In this document: positions 35,668 to 43,709 of the stretch, one piece after another
Layout: each line of letters begins with the position of its first letter
Position numbering within the stretch: the first letter of the stretch is position 1
NCBI GenBank assembly: GCA_023653075.1
Contig: JAMNXQ010000001.1
Location: 1-64,000, forward strand
Length of the DNA: 64,000 bases
Reading direction: 5' to 3'
Source: Algoriphagus sp.
GTDB taxonomy: Bacteria; Bacteroidota; Bacteroidia; Cytophagales; Cyclobacteriaceae
Program-made: the position numbers and the translations under genes
Notes under the pieces: model-generated
Database searches by the model: none
What the model was told of the DNA's origin: nothing
Seen by the model: the letters and a program-made list of their open reading frames with translations, nothing else

Positions 35668-36123
35668 GTGATTACTTTACCTATACTCAATTTACCTGCT
35701 TTCGAACCTCAACTTCTAAAAAGAGAAGGTCAGGTATTTATTTTCGATTTTTTGCGTAAAAAGCATTTGGTACTCACACCCGAAGAATGGGTAAGGCAAC
35801 ATTGGATTCGATTCCTAATCGATCACCAAAGTTTTCCGAAAGGCTTGTTAACTAGTGAAAGAGGCTTGGTCTACAATGGATTGCAGAAAAGAACCGATTT
35901 ATTGGTTTTTGATCGGCAGGGTCTTCCCTACTTCTTACTTGAATGCAAAGCTCCTGAGGTGGAGATCAACGAAAAAGTACTTTCCCAGGCGATAGCGTAT
36001 AATCAAATGCTGAAATGTCCATTCATTGCGCTCAGCAATGGAAATAAACATATTTTTATGGGTTATGAAGCCAAAGAAGGAAAATTTGTGCAGCAAAATT
36101 GCTTGCCTCCTCTGCCAAGTTAA
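35668..36123 (+). CDS. Stand-alone HSDR_N-type nuclease-fold protein
   Basis: 151 residues from GTG at 35668. A PD-(D/E)xK core is visible: E at the N-terminal helix (TPEEWVRQHWIRFLI), RTDLLVFD and FLLECKAP, with a following Gln in the SQAIAYNQML helix. This is the fold of the N-terminal domain of type I restriction subunit R, but no helicase domain or hsdM/hsdS is present. In Bacteroidota such short proteins occur singly. The substrate is unknown. A 14-bp palindrome ACTAGATTTCTAGT lies upstream at 35613-35626. Confidence 0.8.
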   Translation: MITLPILNLPAFEPQLLKREGQVFIFDFLRKKHLVLTPEEWVRQHWIRFLIDHQSFPKGLLTSERGLVYNGLQKRTDLLVFDRQGLPYFLLECKAPEVEINEKVLSQAIAYNQMLKCPFIALSNGNKHIFMGYEAKEGKFVQQNCLPPLPS

Positions 36124-36133
36124 AGATGTATAA

Positions 36134-36272
36134 GATCTTACGCAATCAGACCAGTAGCTTAAAGCAAATTTGAATTTATGCGGATAATCGGCGACAGACC
36201 ACTGTCCACAGCTCACCTAATTGAACTACAAGCCTTACTTTTCTTTGGGTACTGGTAACAAAGCGGATAATC
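36134..36272. repeat. Intergenic repeat element, copy A
   Basis: This non-coding block aligns along its length with copy B at 37096-37239: start GATCTTACGCAATCAGACC.., a shared core GTCCACAGCTCACCTAATTG at 36204-36223 and an end GCGGATAATC at 36263-36272. Both copies are in the same orientation on either side of the FNR-like gene. An additional GCGGATAATC sits inside this copy near 36180. No gene is seen. Confidence 0.65.
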
Positions 36273-36292
36273 ATTAAAATTTAAATTGCATT

Positions 36293-36300
36293 TACATTTG
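36293..36300 (+). promoter_or_regulatory. Predicted -7 box of the FNR-like gene
   Basis: TACATTTG is an exact TAnnTTTG match, 44 bases before the ATG. No convincing upstream TTG box at 17-23 bases is seen. Confidence 0.35.
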
Positions 36301-36313
36301 AAAATTTTTAACT

Positions 36314-36333
36314 TTTCTAAAATTTTTTAGAAA
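36314..36333. promoter_or_regulatory. 20-bp palindrome before the FNR-like gene
   Basis: TTTCTAAAA and TTTTAGAAA form perfect 9-bp arms with a 2-bp centre, 11 bases before the start codon. Its position fits an autoregulatory operator, but the arms are not the FNR box TTGAT-N4-ATCAA. Confidence 0.45.
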
Positions 36334-36343
36334 TAGTATTCCT

Positions 36344-37057
36344 ATGCAAGCTACAATTTCAACTCTCCCTTGTAATCTTTGCGGTTCATGGAAGCATTCT
36401 CATTTTGCTGTGCTTCCCGAAGCCCAACTTTGTGCGATCTCTGAAGCGAAAAATCTAACTCCCCATCGAAGAGGACAAATTCTTTATTACGAAGGTACCA
36501 GGCCACTGGGGATTTTTTGTGTAAACGCAGGAGTGATCAAGGTGTACAAGACCGCTTCCAATGGTAAGGAACAAATTTTACATCTCGCCAAACAGGGAGA
36601 TTTCTTGGGTTACTCAGCATTGTTAGGGGAGGAGAATTACACGAATTCGGCGATGATTTTAGAAAATGCTAAAATTTGTTTCATTCCTCGGGAGACATTT
36701 TTAGGTTCGATGATGAAGAATGCAGATTTTTTCAGAAGGATTACCAAACAGCTCAGCCACGAGCTTGGAGTCATGGAAGAAAAACTAACAGATGCTTCCC
36801 AAAAAAGTATCCGAGAGCGGCTTGCTTTTTTGCTGTTGCAATTAGCCAATACGTATGGTGTGGATGGGGGAGGTTACCAACGAATCGACCTTTTGCTCAC
36901 TCGCGAAGAACTTGCTGGCATGGTGGGTACCGCCACTGAATCAGTAATCCGATTGCTTTCTGAATTCAAAAAAGATGGATTGATAGCGTTGGAAGGAAAA
37001 AAAATTCTTTTGAAAGATAAGAAAGGATTGGCGCGCCTTTCGGATTTTTACGCCTAG
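36344..37057 (+). CDS. Crp/Fnr-family regulator, FNR-like with unusual cysteine spacing
   Basis: 237 residues: a cyclic-nucleotide-binding-like beta-roll (about 35-130), a long dimerisation helix (about 130-160), and a winged HTH ending near 235 (TREELAGMVGTATESVIRLLSEFKKDGLI). The N-terminus carries C10-x2-C13 and C30, and C112 in AKICFIPRETF aligns by its surroundings with E. coli FNR C122. In FNR the cluster ligands C20, C23, C29 and C122 bind a [4Fe-4S]. Here the third N-terminal cysteine is 17 residues after C13 instead of 6. The HTH keeps the Glu and Arg of FNR but has Ile where FNR has Ser 212. Oxygen or nitric oxide sensing is plausible but unproven. Flanked by the two repeat copies. 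Confidence 0.88.
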   Translation: MQATISTLPCNLCGSWKHSHFAVLPEAQLCAISEAKNLTPHRRGQILYYEGTRPLGIFCVNAGVIKVYKTASNGKEQILHLAKQGDFLGYSALLGEENYTNSAMILENAKICFIPRETFLGSMMKNADFFRRITKQLSHELGVMEEKLTDASQKSIRERLAFLLLQLANTYGVDGGGYQRIDLLLTREELAGMVGTATESVIRLLSEFKKDGLIALEGKKILLKDKKGLARLSDFYA

Positions 37058-37095
37058 ATAGAACTTCATCGTATCAAATGAGTTTAACTTTAGAT

Positions 37096-37239
37096 GATTA
37101 TCGGCAATCATGCCAGTAGCTCAGCTCTCCTCTTTAAATCATACGGGAATCGTTGACATACCACAGGCAACGGTCCACGGCTCACCTAATTGAACCTCAA
37201 ACCCTTTTTTTGGGGTTAGTGGTGAAAAAGCGGATAATC
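37096..37239. repeat. Intergenic repeat element, copy B, with terminal inverted repeats
   Basis: 144 bases bounded by GATTATCGGC (37096-37105) and GCGGATAATC (37230-37239), which are inverted repeats with nine of ten matches. The sequence AGAT flanks both ends (37092-37095 and 37240-37243), as a target duplication would. Its core is the same as copy A. It lies between the FNR-like and rhodanese genes. No reading frame is apparent. Confidence 0.6.
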
Positions 37240-37261
37240 AGATAACTTTAAAACTTTAATT

Positions 37262-37756
37262 ATGAGTTTAATTCGAATCCTATTTTTAGTGCTCTTCTTC
37301 TATCTAGGGGCAGAAAATTCCATGGGGCAGTCCTTGCCCTATCAAACCTTGCTTCAAGGATTGTATGATTCCAGTTTTCCAGTGCTTAAACCTGCTCAAA
37401 TTACCAATCTCGCTACCTATCAGGTACTCGATGCACGTGAAAAAGAAGAATATGAAGTCAGTCATTTGCAAAATGCATCTTGGATAGGTCATGAGACCTT
37501 CACGTTGAGATCAGTAGCCAAATTGGATAAAAATAAACCTGTACTCATCTATTGTACTGTGGGTGCTCGATCCCAAGAAATAGGCAAATCACTACAAAAA
37601 GAAGGATTTACCCGTGTGTACAATCTCTATGGTGGCATCCTGCATTGGGTCAATGAGGGTCGCCCTGTTTTCGCAAAAGGTAAACCAACTCAAAAAGTAC
37701 ATACCTATTCCAAACCTTGGAGTGTTTGGCTCACCAAAGGAGAAAAAGTGTACTAA
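37262..37756 (+). CDS. Exported single-domain rhodanese
   Basis: 164 residues with a signal peptide (cleavage near MGQS). One rhodanese domain: LDAREKEEYEVSHLQNASWIG and the active-site loop CTVGARS (C98 to S104) followed by GFTRVYNLYGGILHWV. The six-residue loop CxxxxR is complete, so it can carry a persulfide on C98. It is directed to the periplasm, suggesting sulfur transfer or detoxification there. It lies after repeat copy B and 52 bases before the DUF547 gene. Confidence 0.9.
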   Translation: MSLIRILFLVLFFYLGAENSMGQSLPYQTLLQGLYDSSFPVLKPAQITNLATYQVLDAREKEEYEVSHLQNASWIGHETFTLRSVAKLDKNKPVLIYCTVGARSQEIGKSLQKEGFTRVYNLYGGILHWVNEGRPVFAKGKPTQKVHTYSKPWSVWLTKGEKVY

Positions 37757-37808
37757 CTTCGTATAAATCTATGGCCCCACAATTCAATATCCCATTTCTT
37801 TCCTCCTC

Positions 37809-38573
37809 ATGACTTTAGCCTCTCGATTTTTGTTCTTGCTGTTGCTTCTCGTTTTTGTATCCTGTCATAGCCCAGTAGTGGGGAAAGCAGGTAGCACCCC
37901 GCCCAGCCACCAGCTTTGGAATGAGTTGCTGAAAACACATGTCAAACCCACCGGGCTTGTGGATTACAAAGGGTTTATACGAGAAAAACCAAAGTTGGAA
38001 CGCTATCTTAAATTACTTTCAGAAAATGCCCCCGACCGAAGCAAATGGTCTAAAAATGATCAGCTGGCCTATTGGATCAATGTGTACAATGCCTACACGG
38101 TGAAGTTGATTGTCGATTTCTATCCTACCAAAAGCATACGTGACTTGGGGCCAAGAATTAAAATCCCGCTTATCAAGGACGTGTGGCACTACAGATTTTT
38201 TAAAATCGCCGGCGTAGACATGAGTTTGGATGAGGTAGAGCACGGCATCTTGCGAAAGGAATTTGAGGAGCCCAGGATTCATTTTGCCATCAACTGTGCA
38301 TCGGTATCTTGTCCACCGTTATTGAATGAGGCATTTGTAGCCAGTAACCTAGAAAATCAATTGATGCGGGTGACTACGACATTTGTCAATGACACAAGTC
38401 GAAATAAAATTTCAAGTCAATCAGTCCAACTATCCTCCATTTTTTCTTGGTTTAAAGGGGATTTTACCAAAAAAGGAACGCTTATCGAATTTTTGAATCG
38501 CTATTCGAAAGTGAAGATTTCACAGAATGCCCGCATCACATTTTTAGATTACAATTGGAATTTAAACGAGTAA
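37809..38573 (+). CDS. DUF547 lipoprotein
   Basis: 254 residues with a lipoprotein signal (lipobox VFVSC, Cys 17). DUF547 motifs are visible: NDQLAYWINVYNAYTVKLIVDFYP, PLIKDVWHYRFFKIAG, LDEVEHGILR and IHFAINCASVSCPPLL. The family resembles papain/transglutaminase folds, with the conserved NCAS-SCPP cysteines and the upstream histidine as candidate active residues, but no reaction is established. The next gene follows after 38 bases. Confidence 0.88.
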   Translation: MTLASRFLFLLLLLVFVSCHSPVVGKAGSTPPSHQLWNELLKTHVKPTGLVDYKGFIREKPKLERYLKLLSENAPDRSKWSKNDQLAYWINVYNAYTVKLIVDFYPTKSIRDLGPRIKIPLIKDVWHYRFFKIAGVDMSLDEVEHGILRKEFEEPRIHFAINCASVSCPPLLNEAFVASNLENQLMRVTTTFVNDTSRNKISSQSVQLSSIFSWFKGDFTKKGTLIEFLNRYSKVKISQNARITFLDYNWNLNE

Positions 38574-38611
38574 GCTGAATTTTTGGGTAAATTTAGGTTC
38601 AACTTTGCCGT

Positions 38612-39961
38612 ATGAGTACTCGTCACTTTGTGATTATTGGAAATGGTGTTTCGGGCATCACCTTCGCTAGACACTTGCGAAAAGGGGATGCTCAAGCCCG
38701 TATCACTGTGATTTCAGGAGAATCCCCTTATTTTTTTTCGCGTACAGCATTGATGTATGTGTACATGGGGCAGATGAAGTGGGAACATACGCAGCCGTAT
38801 GAACCCCATTTTTGGAAGAAAAACCGAATTGATCTCAAGCAGGCTTGGGTAAAAACTGTAGATTTTGAAACTAAGTCCTTGGTTTTTGAGTCGGGAGAAA
38901 CCCTCAACTACGATAGTCTGGTCTTGGCTACCGGCTCCAAACCTGCCTTCTTTGGATGGCCTGGTCAGCAGCTCAAGGGAGTGCAAGGACTTTATTCCAA
39001 GCAAGACTTGGAGACGATGGAAGCTATCACCAGTCAGCCAATAGAGCGTGCTGTGATTGTGGGTGGAGGCTTGATTGGAATTGAATTGGCAGAAATGCTG
39101 ACCTACAAGAAAATTCCGGTTACCTTCTTGGTCCGCGAAAATCGATTTTGGGAGCAGGTTCTCCCTGAATCGGAAGCAGACTTGGTGCAAAAACATATTC
39201 GTGATCATGCGATTGACCTTCGTCTTGAAACGGAGATGAAAGAGATTTTATCTGATTCGAACGGAAATGCACGGGCGGTGGTCACTAGTGCTGGAGAAGA
39301 AATTTCGTGCGGCTTTGTAGGCATAGCTACAGGAGTGACCCCTAATGTGGATTTCCTAAAAAACTCGTCCTTGGCGATTGGTAAAGGGGTGAAGATTAAT
39401 TCCTATTTTGAAAGTTCTTTACCTGATGTGTATGCCATTGGAGATTGTGCAGAGTTTGAGAATCCTCCTGGCCCCGGTCGACGGACAATAGAGCAAGTTT
39501 GGTACAGCGGTAGAATGCATGGGGAGACCTTGGCCTATAATTTTTGCAATACCCCGGTGACCTACCAACCCGGAGTATGGTTTAATTCTGCGAAGTTCTT
39601 TGCCATTGAGTACCAAACCTATGGATGGGTGTCACCGGAACCAATGGATGGAGTACAAGATTTCTTCTGGGCGCATCGAGATGGCAAAGTCTCTTTCCGC
39701 ATGAGGCTAGACCAAGAAGGGAAAGTCTTAGGTGTCTTAAATCTTGGCTTTCGTTTACGTCATGAATTCTTTGATCGTGCGATTCGCGAAAAGTGGTTTG
39801 GAGAAAAAGTCATGCAAGAGCTAGGTAAGGGCGTCTTCGATCCCGAATTTTATGCACCTTACTACCAAGAGATACAAGCCGCATTTCAACGGCAATTTGG
39901 AGGGGCAATCGTCCCATCCAAAAAATCCTTTTTCCAAAAATTATTAGGATCAAGTCAATGA
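38612..39961 (+). CDS. FAD/NAD(P)-dependent pyridine-nucleotide-disulfide-type oxidoreductase
   Basis: 449 residues. FAD-binding VIIGNGVSGITFARHLRKG at the N-terminus, LVLATGSKP, a second Rossmann motif RAVIVGGGLIGIELAEML near 145 for NAD(P), and VYAIGDCAEF near 275 for FAD. No redox-active CxxxxC is present, so it is of the nitrite-reductase-large-subunit/ferredoxin-reductase/NDH type and not a disulfide reductase. The C-terminal ~130 residues are specific. The stop overlaps the start of the Fe-S membrane protein (ATGA), which suggests that the two pass electrons to each other. The substrate is unknown. Confidence 0.88.
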   Translation: MSTRHFVIIGNGVSGITFARHLRKGDAQARITVISGESPYFFSRTALMYVYMGQMKWEHTQPYEPHFWKKNRIDLKQAWVKTVDFETKSLVFESGETLNYDSLVLATGSKPAFFGWPGQQLKGVQGLYSKQDLETMEAITSQPIERAVIVGGGLIGIELAEMLTYKKIPVTFLVRENRFWEQVLPESEADLVQKHIRDHAIDLRLETEMKEILSDSNGNARAVVTSAGEEISCGFVGIATGVTPNVDFLKNSSLAIGKGVKINSYFESSLPDVYAIGDCAEFENPPGPGRRTIEQVWYSGRMHGETLAYNFCNTPVTYQPGVWFNSAKFFAIEYQTYGWVSPEPMDGVQDFFWAHRDGKVSFRMRLDQEGKVLGVLNLGFRLRHEFFDRAIREKWFGEKVMQELGKGVFDPEFYAPYYQEIQAAFQRQFGGAIVPSKKSFFQKLLGSSQ

Positions 39962-41502
39962 GAGGAATTCAAGTAATCGGTCTTGTTCTGTTTTTAGTAG
40001 GGATGTTGGTCTTTACGACACTGCCGTTTTTGAGCAGCTATCGCTTGACAGAAGCACTAGTGCAGGATCAAGTCAACGAGATCCACCGTGAAAAGTTAGC
40101 CGAACTCCTGCAGCCCATGTACGGACAAAGTTATCCTTCCTCTCATGCCTTTTTAACTGCTTATTCCTCCAATTTTGATCCCTATAACGAGGAGCTGAAG
40201 GCAAAGCAAGCCTGGGATCAAGTGATCTGGGACGATTATGGTTTTGCCTTGGCCAAAGCGGCTGGCGAGGGACCTGCTCGATCGTATCCATGGACCAGTT
40301 TGGCCTTGTCGATAGGCCTGGTGGTCTTGGGCGGTGTTCTGTTTCAATTTGCTGGATCTGGTTCAGCGCATACGAGTTTGGCGCATACTGGAGTTTTTCA
40401 TTCCTCACTCAAGAATAGAGGTGTCTTGGGCATGCTTACGGGTACCTACCTGATCGGATTTTATGTGATTTTGTACTGGTTTCCAGCCTACCTCAGTCCC
40501 TTGGTATGGATGGTGGAGCCCATTGCGCAGTTCTTGTCAGGGGGCCCTGCCAGCCAGTGGTTTTTGTATGGTTTGGTGTACACCTTGGCGATAGGAGTAA
40601 TGGGAATTCGGATGGTCCTGAAGTACCGGGACAACAAGTACCAGCAGCTGCGCACGGCTTCGGTGGTATTCTTTCAAACAGCCTTTGCCTTTCTTATTCC
40701 TGAGGTGCTCGTTTTGTTGAATAAGCCCTATTTTGATTTTAAGAATATCTGGCCTTTGGATTACGATTTCTTTTACGATTACCAGATAGACACTTTTATT
40801 TCTAGCGGTGGATTGGGGCTATTTATGTTGATTTGGGGGATTCTGTTGATTGTGCTAGGGGTACCCTTATTTACCTATTTCTACGGCAAGCGCTGGTATT
40901 GCTCTTGGGTCTGTGGCTGTGGAGGTTTGGCTGAAACAGTCGGAGATGCATTCCGTCACCTGTCTGACAAGTCCCTGAAGGCTTGGAAATGGGAGCGTTG
41001 GATGATCCACGGAGTGCTTGCTTTGGCGGTAGTCATGACCACCTTAACCATTGTCAACTATTTTTCTTCCTTCAGCCTTTTAGGTCAGGTAACCAATCAA
41101 TTGCATTCCATTTATGGATTCGCCATTGGCTCCGCGTTCGCGGGGGTGGTAGGTACAGGTTTTTATCCCTTCATGGGAAATCGAGTATGGTGTAGGTTTG
41201 GTTGTCCTTTGGCTGCTTATTTAGGTTTGGTTCAGCGGTTTAAATCCAAATTTAGAATCACTACCAATGGGGGACAATGCATCTCCTGTGGCAATTGCTC
41301 CACCCACTGCGAGATGGGCATTGATGTGCGGGCGTATGCACAACAAGGGCAAAATATCGTTCGTTCCTCCTGTGTAGGTTGTGGGGTCTGTGCGTCTGTT
41401 TGTCCAAGAGGAGTACTAAAGCTAGAAAATGGTCCTGAAGAGGGGCGCATTCACGAGTTTCCGATCCTAATCGGCAACGATTCCATCAAATTGAGGTCCT
41501 AA
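39958..41502 (+). CDS. Polytopic membrane 4Fe-4S protein (NapH/CcoG-like)
   Basis: 514 residues. One N-terminal membrane helix (about 5-25) is followed by a loop of about 75 residues, then several helices (about 105-125, 145-170, 195-215, 265-310, 345-370, 385-405). The motif CSWVCGCGG near 318 and CRFGCP near 417 mark the membrane-associated cysteines of NapH/NosR-type proteins. The C-terminus has two ferredoxin clusters: CISCGNCSTHCEMGI and CVGCGVCASVCPRG. It would pass electrons across or along the membrane. It overlaps the FAD oxidoreductase by four bases and abuts the glycosyltransferase with no gap. Confidence 0.88.
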   Translation: MRGIQVIGLVLFLVGMLVFTTLPFLSSYRLTEALVQDQVNEIHREKLAELLQPMYGQSYPSSHAFLTAYSSNFDPYNEELKAKQAWDQVIWDDYGFALAKAAGEGPARSYPWTSLALSIGLVVLGGVLFQFAGSGSAHTSLAHTGVFHSSLKNRGVLGMLTGTYLIGFYVILYWFPAYLSPLVWMVEPIAQFLSGGPASQWFLYGLVYTLAIGVMGIRMVLKYRDNKYQQLRTASVVFFQTAFAFLIPEVLVLLNKPYFDFKNIWPLDYDFFYDYQIDTFISSGGLGLFMLIWGILLIVLGVPLFTYFYGKRWYCSWVCGCGGLAETVGDAFRHLSDKSLKAWKWERWMIHGVLALAVVMTTLTIVNYFSSFSLLGQVTNQLHSIYGFAIGSAFAGVVGTGFYPFMGNRVWCRFGCPLAAYLGLVQRFKSKFRITTNGGQCISCGNCSTHCEMGIDVRAYAQQGQNIVRSSCVGCGVCASVCPRGVLKLENGPEEGRIHEFPILIGNDSIKLRS

Positions 41503-42960
41503 ATGGTAGTTGTGTATATCTGTGCTGGACTCTATTTTTTGGGGATGGGATTTATATTCTTGTACAGCCTGGCGCAAGGGCATTTGTTGCTGCATTTCTT
41601 CAAGTTTCGAAAAACGGAAAAGCAGGTTCCCCACCTCATTCCGAATCCTTGGCCAATGGTCACCGTACAGCTTCCTATCTACAACGAGCGCTATGTGGTC
41701 GAGCGACTGATTGATGCAGTAGCCCAACTCAATTATCCCAGTGACTTACTCCAAATCCAGATTTTGGACGATAGCACGGATGAGACTTCTGATCTGATTC
41801 TGGCCAAGTTGCTGTCGTATCCAACAGTCAATTTTCATTACCTTCACCGTACACATCGGCACGGATTTAAGGCAGGAGCATTGCGAGAAGCCTTACCCTT
41901 GGCTGCAGGCGAGTTTGTGACGATCTTTGATGCGGATTTTATGCCGGATACTGATTTTCTGATCAAGGCCTTGCCCTATTTTTCTTCCCCACAAGTGGGT
42001 ATGGTGCAGAGTCGCTGGACGCACCTGAATCAAAACTATTCCATCCTCACTCAGCTGCAGGCTTTTGCTCTGGATGCCCATTTCTTGATTGAGCAGTCGG
42101 GAAGAAACCAGCAAGGGGCCTTTATCAATTTCAATGGCACGGCGGGCATTTGGAGGAAAACTTGCATTCTGGATGCGGGAAACTGGGAGGAGGACACGCT
42201 CACTGAAGATTTGGATTTGAGTTACCGTGCCCAACGAAAAGGATGGAGATTTGTGTACCGACCCGACATCGAATCCCCTGCAGAATTGCCGCCGATTCTT
42301 TCGGCTATCAAATCTCAGCAGTTTCGATGGACCAAAGGAGGTGCAGAATGCGCGGTCAAACATGCAGGGAAGGTTCTGAAAGAAATCCATCCCCTAGGTA
42401 TTAAATTTCATGCCATCGCCCACTTATTCAATTCTACCATTTTCATTGCCATACTTTTGACAAGCTTTTGCAGCATTGGGCTCTGGTGGGGAGTGCAGCT
42501 GCAGTTGATTCCTTTGGCCCTTTTTTGGGCCTCAGGAATTTCCATGATTGGGTTTGTATTGGTAGCTGCAGTCTACCTGACATCCTATCTTACTGCACAG
42601 CCTTATTCTTGGACCTCCATTGTCGGAGCTTTGTGGAAATTGCCCCTCTTTTTTTCGGTATCCATGGGACTTTCCTTGCACAATTCCCAAGCTGTACTGG
42701 AAGGCTTGACTGGAAAAAAGTCCCCCTTTATTCGTACGCCTAAATTCAACCTTGTAGCTGGAAGCGTATCTCTGCAAGGCAACACCTACAGACTTCGTGC
42801 CTTGCCTATGAGTACTTGGCTGGAAGGTGGGATGGGAATTTTGTTTGGAGGGATGGTGGTCCTGGGAATAGTCAAGGGCAGTTTTCTTTTTCTACCCTTT
42901 CATGGGCTATTGGCCTTGGGTTATAGCCTTGTATTTATTTTCTCTTTCCGCACCCGCTAA
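41503..42960 (+). CDS. Membrane family-2 glycosyltransferase (cellulose-synthase-like)
   Basis: 485 residues. One N-terminal helix (about 2-25), a cytoplasmic GT-A domain (about 45-310), and four or more C-terminal helices. Active-site motifs are complete: VQLPIYNERYVVERLIDA, DDSTDET, FDADFMP (DxD), TEDLDLSYRAQRKGW and QQFRW, the last as in processive enzymes such as cellulose, chitin or hyaluronan synthases and glucomannan synthases. A PilZ domain is absent. The product is unknown. It starts immediately after the Fe-S protein stop and overlaps the next glycosyltransferase by one base. Confidence 0.9.
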   Translation: MVVVYICAGLYFLGMGFIFLYSLAQGHLLLHFFKFRKTEKQVPHLIPNPWPMVTVQLPIYNERYVVERLIDAVAQLNYPSDLLQIQILDDSTDETSDLILAKLLSYPTVNFHYLHRTHRHGFKAGALREALPLAAGEFVTIFDADFMPDTDFLIKALPYFSSPQVGMVQSRWTHLNQNYSILTQLQAFALDAHFLIEQSGRNQQGAFINFNGTAGIWRKTCILDAGNWEEDTLTEDLDLSYRAQRKGWRFVYRPDIESPAELPPILSAIKSQQFRWTKGGAECAVKHAGKVLKEIHPLGIKFHAIAHLFNSTIFIAILLTSFCSIGLWWGVQLQLIPLALFWASGISMIGFVLVAAVYLTSYLTAQPYSWTSIVGALWKLPLFFSVSMGLSLHNSQAVLEGLTGKKSPFIRTPKFNLVAGSVSLQGNTYRLRALPMSTWLEGGMGILFGGMVVLGIVKGSFLFLPFHGLLALGYSLVFIFSFRTR

Positions 42961-43673
42961 TGCTTGCTAGGAATACCCCTCCAATTGTAGATGTCATCAT
43001 TCCTGCTTTCAATGAGGAAAAGTCCATAGCCAAGGTAATAGGGGATATTCCTGCACTGGTCCGCCATGTCGTGGTGGCCAATAACAATTCCACCGATTAC
43101 ACCGCTGAGGTGGCGGTAGCTGCGGGTGCAAAGGTGGTTTTTGAACCACAAAAGGGCTACGGAAAAGCTTGTTTGACAGCCATGGATTGGATCCATCAGC
43201 AAGAAGTCCAGCCCGATATTTTGGTCTTTTTGGATGGGGATTACAGTGATTATCCGCAGGAATTGGAGTTGCTGATTGCACCCATTCTTGGTGGAAAGGC
43301 CGACCTAGTGATCGGGTCTCGCTCCCTGGGTCAGCGTGAAGCTGGCTCCATGACAATTCCGCAAGTTTTTGGCAATGAACTAGCTACCATGCTCATGCGC
43401 TGGATGTATGGGGCCAAATTCTCTGATTTAGGACCTTTTCGGGCGATTCATTGGGGAAAATTGCTTGCCTTGGGAATGGTGGATCAGAATTTTGGATGGA
43501 CTATTGAGATGCAAATCAAGGCGCATCAAGCAGGCCTTTCTTACGCGGAGGTGCCGGTCACATACCGAAAACGAATTGGTGCTTCGAAAGTGAGCGGCAC
43601 AGTGAAAGGGGTTATTGGAGCAGGATATAAAATTATTTTCACGATATTTAAGTATTGGCGGCCCATTCGATAG
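42960..43673 (+). CDS. Family-2 glycosyltransferase (polyprenyl-phosphate-sugar synthase-like)
   Basis: 237 residues with a single GT-A domain: DVIIPAFNEEKSIAKVIGDIP, NNSTD, LDGDYSDYPQ (DxD) and GSRSLGQREAGSM, then FGWTIEMQIKAHQAGLSYAEVPVTYRKRIGASK. This is the dolichyl/polyprenyl-phosphate mannose (or glucose) synthase-like group. A C-terminal hydrophobic stretch is too short for a full helix pair. It may make a lipid-linked sugar for the GT-C enzyme encoded two genes later. It starts on the last base of the previous stop. Confidence 0.87.
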   Translation: MLARNTPPIVDVIIPAFNEEKSIAKVIGDIPALVRHVVVANNNSTDYTAEVAVAAGAKVVFEPQKGYGKACLTAMDWIHQQEVQPDILVFLDGDYSDYPQELELLIAPILGGKADLVIGSRSLGQREAGSMTIPQVFGNELATMLMRWMYGAKFSDLGPFRAIHWGKLLALGMVDQNFGWTIEMQIKAHQAGLSYAEVPVTYRKRIGASKVSGTVKGVIGAGYKIIFTIFKYWRPIR

Positions 43674-43709
43674 CCGCTACTGATTGTTCCACTCTTGGTT
43701 TCGTGTCCC

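Noticed and set aside
37150-37172. TTGACAT..GGCAACG in repeat copy B as an FNR box
   Set aside because: It does not fit TTGAT-N4-ATCAA in spacing or sequence.
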